Source: Catellatospora tritici (lineage in GTDB: Bacteria; Actinomycetota; Actinomycetes; Mycobacteriales; Micromonosporaceae). Taken from it: DNA of 64,000 nucleotides. The position numbers and the translations under genes were made by a program. The notes under the pieces are model-generated. The model saw only the letters and a list, made by a program, of their open reading frames with translations, was not told the DNA's origin and ran no database searches. Location of the stretch: positions 537,368 to 601,367 of the forward strand of contig NZ_JAHRCY010000003.1 in assembly GCF_019083965.1 (NCBI RefSeq), in the 5' to 3' direction. This document shows, in pieces, positions 62,071 to 64,000 of this stretch. Numbering within the stretch: the stretch's first letter is position 1; every line of letters starts with the position of its first letter.

Positions 62071-63327
62071 GTGACGGACATCCTCGACGACCTGAAGTGG
62101 CGCGGCCTGCTGCAGGACTGCACCGGCCTTGACGAGCTGCGCGAAGACCTGGCCAACGGACCGCTGACCTTCTATGTCGGGTTCGACCCGACCGCGCCCA
62201 GCCTCCACCTCGGCCACCTGACGCAGGTGCTCACCGCGCGCCGTTTCCAGTTGGAGGGGCACCGGCCGCTGCTGCTGGTCGGCGGGGCGACCGGCCAGAT
62301 CGGCGACCCGAAGGAGTCCGGCGAGCGCTCGCTCAACTCGCCCGAGGTGGTCGAGGGCTGGGTCGGCAAGATCCGTGGGCAGGTGGAGCCGTTCTTCGAC
62401 TTCGAGGGCCCGGCCGCCGCCCGCATGGTCAACAACCTGGACTGGACCTCGAAGCTGTCGGCGATCGAGTTCCTGCGCGACGTGGGCAAGCACTTCCCGG
62501 TCAACAAGATGCTGGCCCGCGACGTGGTGAAGAACCGGCTGGAGACCGGCATCAGCTTCACCGAGTTCAGCTACCAGCTGCTGCAGTCGCACGACTACTT
62601 CGAGCTGCACCAGCGGTACGGCTGCCGGCTGCAGTTCGGCGGCTCGGACCAGTGGGGCAACATCACCGCGGGCGTGGACTACATCCGCCGCCGGGGTGCC
62701 GGACCGGTGCACGCTTTCACCACGGCGCTGGTCACCAAGGCCGACGGCACCAAGTTCGGCAAGACCGAGGGCGGGGCGATCTGGCTCGACCCGACCATGA
62801 CCAGCCCGTACGCGTTCTACCAGTTCTGGATCAACACCGACGATCGCGACGTGCTCCGCTACCTGAAGTACTTCTCCTTCCGCTCCCGCGAGGAGCTGCT
62901 GGAGCTGGAGCGGGAGACCGCGGAGCGGCCGTTCGCGCGGGCGGCGCAGAAGGCGCTGGCCGAGGAGCTGACCACGCTGCTGCACGGCAAGGACGAGTGC
63001 GCCCAGGTGGTCGCGGCCTCGCAGGCGCTGTTCGGCCGGGGCGCGCTGGACGAGCTGGCGCCCTCGACGCTGCGTTCGGCGCTGTCGGAGGCGGGCCTGG
63101 TGACGGTGTCCGAGCTGCCCAGCGTGTCGGTGCTGTTCAAGGAGGCGGGCCTGGCGGCGAGCCTCGGCGAGGCGCGGCGCGCGGTCGGCGAGGGCGGGGC
63201 GTACGTCAACAACGAGCGCATCACCGACGCCGACGCCCCGCTGTCGGAGGACCTGCTGCTGCACGGGCGGTTCCTGGTGCTGCGGCGCGGCAAGAAGACC
63301 ATCGCGGGCGCCGAACTGGCTCGATAA
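62071..63327 (+). CDS. tyrS: Tyrosyl-tRNA synthetase
   Basis: Charges tRNA-Tyr. 418 residues: class I signature PSLHLGHL (HIGH box), [50 protein letters not shown] (tyrosine site), KMSKS box KFGKT in [12 protein letters not shown], and a C-terminal S4-type RNA-binding domain (about 355-415, [19 protein letters not shown]). GTG 62071. A strong terminator follows, separating it from the rRNA promoters. Confidence 0.97.
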   Translation: MTDILDDLKWRGLLQDCTGLDELREDLANGPLTFYVGFDPTAPSLHLGHLTQVLTARRFQLEGHRPLLLVGGATGQIGDPKESGERSLNSPEVVEGWVGKIRGQVEPFFDFEGPAAARMVNNLDWTSKLSAIEFLRDVGKHFPVNKMLARDVVKNRLETGISFTEFSYQLLQSHDYFELHQRYGCRLQFGGSDQWGNITAGVDYIRRRGAGPVHAFTTALVTKADGTKFGKTEGGAIWLDPTMTSPYAFYQFWINTDDRDVLRYLKYFSFRSREELLELERETAERPFARAAQKALAEELTTLLHGKDECAQVVAASQALFGRGALDELAPSTLRSALSEAGLVTVSELPSVSVLFKEAGLAASLGEARRAVGEGGAYVNNERITDADAPLSEDLLLHGRFLVLRRGKKTIAGAELAR

Positions 63328-63368
63328 CGCGCTGACCTGCGCTAATAGGGACCTCTGGATCATGTGAC

Positions 63369-63420
63369 GGGGGACGCGGTCCGCCGATTTGCGATCGGCG
63401 CCGCGTCCCCCGTAATGTTC
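63369..63420 (+). terminator. Terminator downstream of tyrS
   Basis: An 11-bp outer stem GGGGGACGCGG (63369-63379) with CCGCGTCCCCC (63401-63411), and an inner CGCCGAT/ATCGGCG stem around a TTGCG loop. GTAATGTTCTCT follows. Ends tyrS 40 bp after its stop. Confidence 0.75.
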
Positions 63421-63503
63421 TCTCTGCCAGCGCGGAACGGACAAAAACGCCAGGGCCTGAGGGTCTAGGTGAAAGTGGACGGAGCGCACCGGGCGGGGCG
63501 GAT

Positions 63504-63532
63504 TTGATCGCGCGAACCCGACCGGGTAGGGT
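63504..63532 (+). promoter_or_regulatory. rrn promoter P1
   Basis: TTGATC (63504-63509), 17-nt spacer, TAGGGT (63527-63532). About 390 nt upstream of the 16S 5' end. No protein-coding sequence in 63328-63919 looks real. Confidence 0.7.
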
Positions 63533-63694
63533 AATCGAGCCGGTGACGAGCCGGGCGGACAGCGGTGCCGAGTTTCTTCGGTGAGTATCGCGTCGGCCGG
63601 GTCACTGGTTCTCCTCGAACCGCTCAGCCCCTCAGGGGTTTGGTGTGTGCGGGGTGTCCAAACGGACGAGTCGGGCAGATCCGAAAATTCGGGT

Positions 63695-63723
63695 TTGACA
63701 CGGAGCGACCGGATGGGTAGGCT
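63695..63723 (+). promoter_or_regulatory. rrn promoter P2
   Basis: TTGACA (63695-63700), 17-nt spacer, TAGGCT (63718-63723), the closest match to consensus in the window. About 195 nt upstream of the 16S 5' end; tandem with P1. Confidence 0.8.
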
Positions 63724-63778
63724 GGGTGAGTTGCCCCGGAGGCGAGCGAGACGAGATCTCGGGAGCCGCGGAGTGTGC

Positions 63779-63919
63779 TTGTTCTTTGAGAACTCAACAG
63801 GGTGCTAGATATGCCAGTGCCAATTTATTGATCACCTCGTCGTGGTCATTCCTTTGGTATTAAGCAAACATTTGGACATTTATTTGTCGGTGGTTGTTTT
63901 TTGCCGGGTTTTTGAATTC
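63779..63919 (+). promoter_or_regulatory. rrn leader with BoxA-type antitermination motif
   Basis: TTGTTCTTTGAGAACTCAAC at 63779-63798 is the actinobacterial rRNA leader BoxA-like sequence recognised by the NusB/S10 complex; nusB is at 9146-9586. The following A/T-rich stretch to 63919 includes AAACATTTGGACATTTATTTG and GTTTTTTGCCGGGTTTTTGAA, probably RNase III processing-stem strands whose partners lie beyond the window. Confidence 0.7.
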
Positions 63920-64000
63920 TTTTTGGAGAGTTTGATCCTGGCTCAGGACGAACGCTGGCGGCGTGCTTAACACATGCAAGTCGAGCGGAAAGGCCTTTCG
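63920..64000 (+). rRNA. rrs: 16S ribosomal RNA, 5' end (partial, continues past window)
   Basis: GGAGAGTTTGATCCTGGCTC (from 63926) is the universal 16S 5' primer region, followed by AGGACGAACGCTGGCGGCGTG and CTTAACACATGCAAGTCGAG. The 3' last bases GCGGAAAGGCCTTTCG match the V1 region style of Micromonosporaceae. About 80 nt of the ~1520 nt gene are in the window; the mature 5' end is placed at 63920 to within a few bases. Confidence 0.97.

Noticed and set aside
63581..63808. 75-codon open frame upstream of the 16S gene
   Set aside because: It spans promoter P2 and the BoxA leader, has no ribosome-binding site and no similarity that I recognise.

Overview
The window is a 64 kb stretch of high-GC actinomycete chromosome, almost all core metabolism, ending at the first bases of an rRNA operon. 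Very high GC, frequent GTG/TTG starts, many 4-bp GTGA/ATGA gene overlaps, a BldD with the c-di-GMP signature, an actinobacterial integration host factor (mihF) and a 16S 5' end with the GAGCGGAAAGGC signature point to a mycelial actinobacterium. Micromonosporaceae is the best guess; this is inference, since no search was run.

Layout. 1-3935: end of a glycerophosphodiesterase gene, then the aroC-aroK-aroB-aroQ shikimate operon. 3939-8432: an accessory block that interrupts the usual aro-efp order. It holds two lipoproteins, a WhiA-like protein without the DNA-binding domain, and a sensor kinase/response regulator pair. 8552-10233: efp, nusB, bldD. 10508-21131: the pyrimidine operon pyrR-pyrB-pyrC-carA-carB, then pyrD-bioA-pyrF, with a PyrR RNA site on the pyrR ribosome-binding site. 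21342-25440: mihF, gmk, rpoZ, coaBC, metK. 25669-31981: priA, a small barrel protein, def, fmt, rsmB, rpe. 32011-36599: a REC-GGDEF protein followed by ribD-ribE-ribBA-ribH. 36800-40455: a GerMN lipoprotein, a quinone-oxidoreductase-like protein, hisE, hisG and a PH-like membrane protein. 40456-48422: infC (AUC start)-rpmI-rplT-SpoU methylase, pheS-pheT, a folP2-like gene and a RibD_C-like reductase. 48516-50785: an MFS/ArsR pair and a small unknown protein. 50802-58292: the arginine operon argCJBDFR plus argH, with an ARG box; argG is not here. 58501-63327: a 3-methyladenine glycosylase, an acyltransferase, an ABC exporter and tyrS. 63328-64000: rrn promoters, leader and the start of 16S rRNA.

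The most unusual content is intergenic. At least five families of palindromic or repeated elements lie between genes. Several have compensatory base changes in their arms, and one sits inside the argC/argJ stop-start overlap flanked by a 15-bp direct duplication. Other points of interest are the orphan substrate-binding lipoprotein/WhiA-like gene pair, the AUC start of infC behind a structured attenuator-like leader, many -10-like hexamers placed 6-7 nt before start codons (probable leaderless mRNAs), a PriA without ATPase motifs, and the folP2/RibD_C pair. c-di-GMP signalling appears at both ends of its circuit: a GGDEF protein at 32 kb and the BldD receptor at 10 kb.

No tRNA, IS element, prophage, CRISPR array or replication origin was seen. 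Long open frames antisense to core genes are abundant because of the GC content and were left out.
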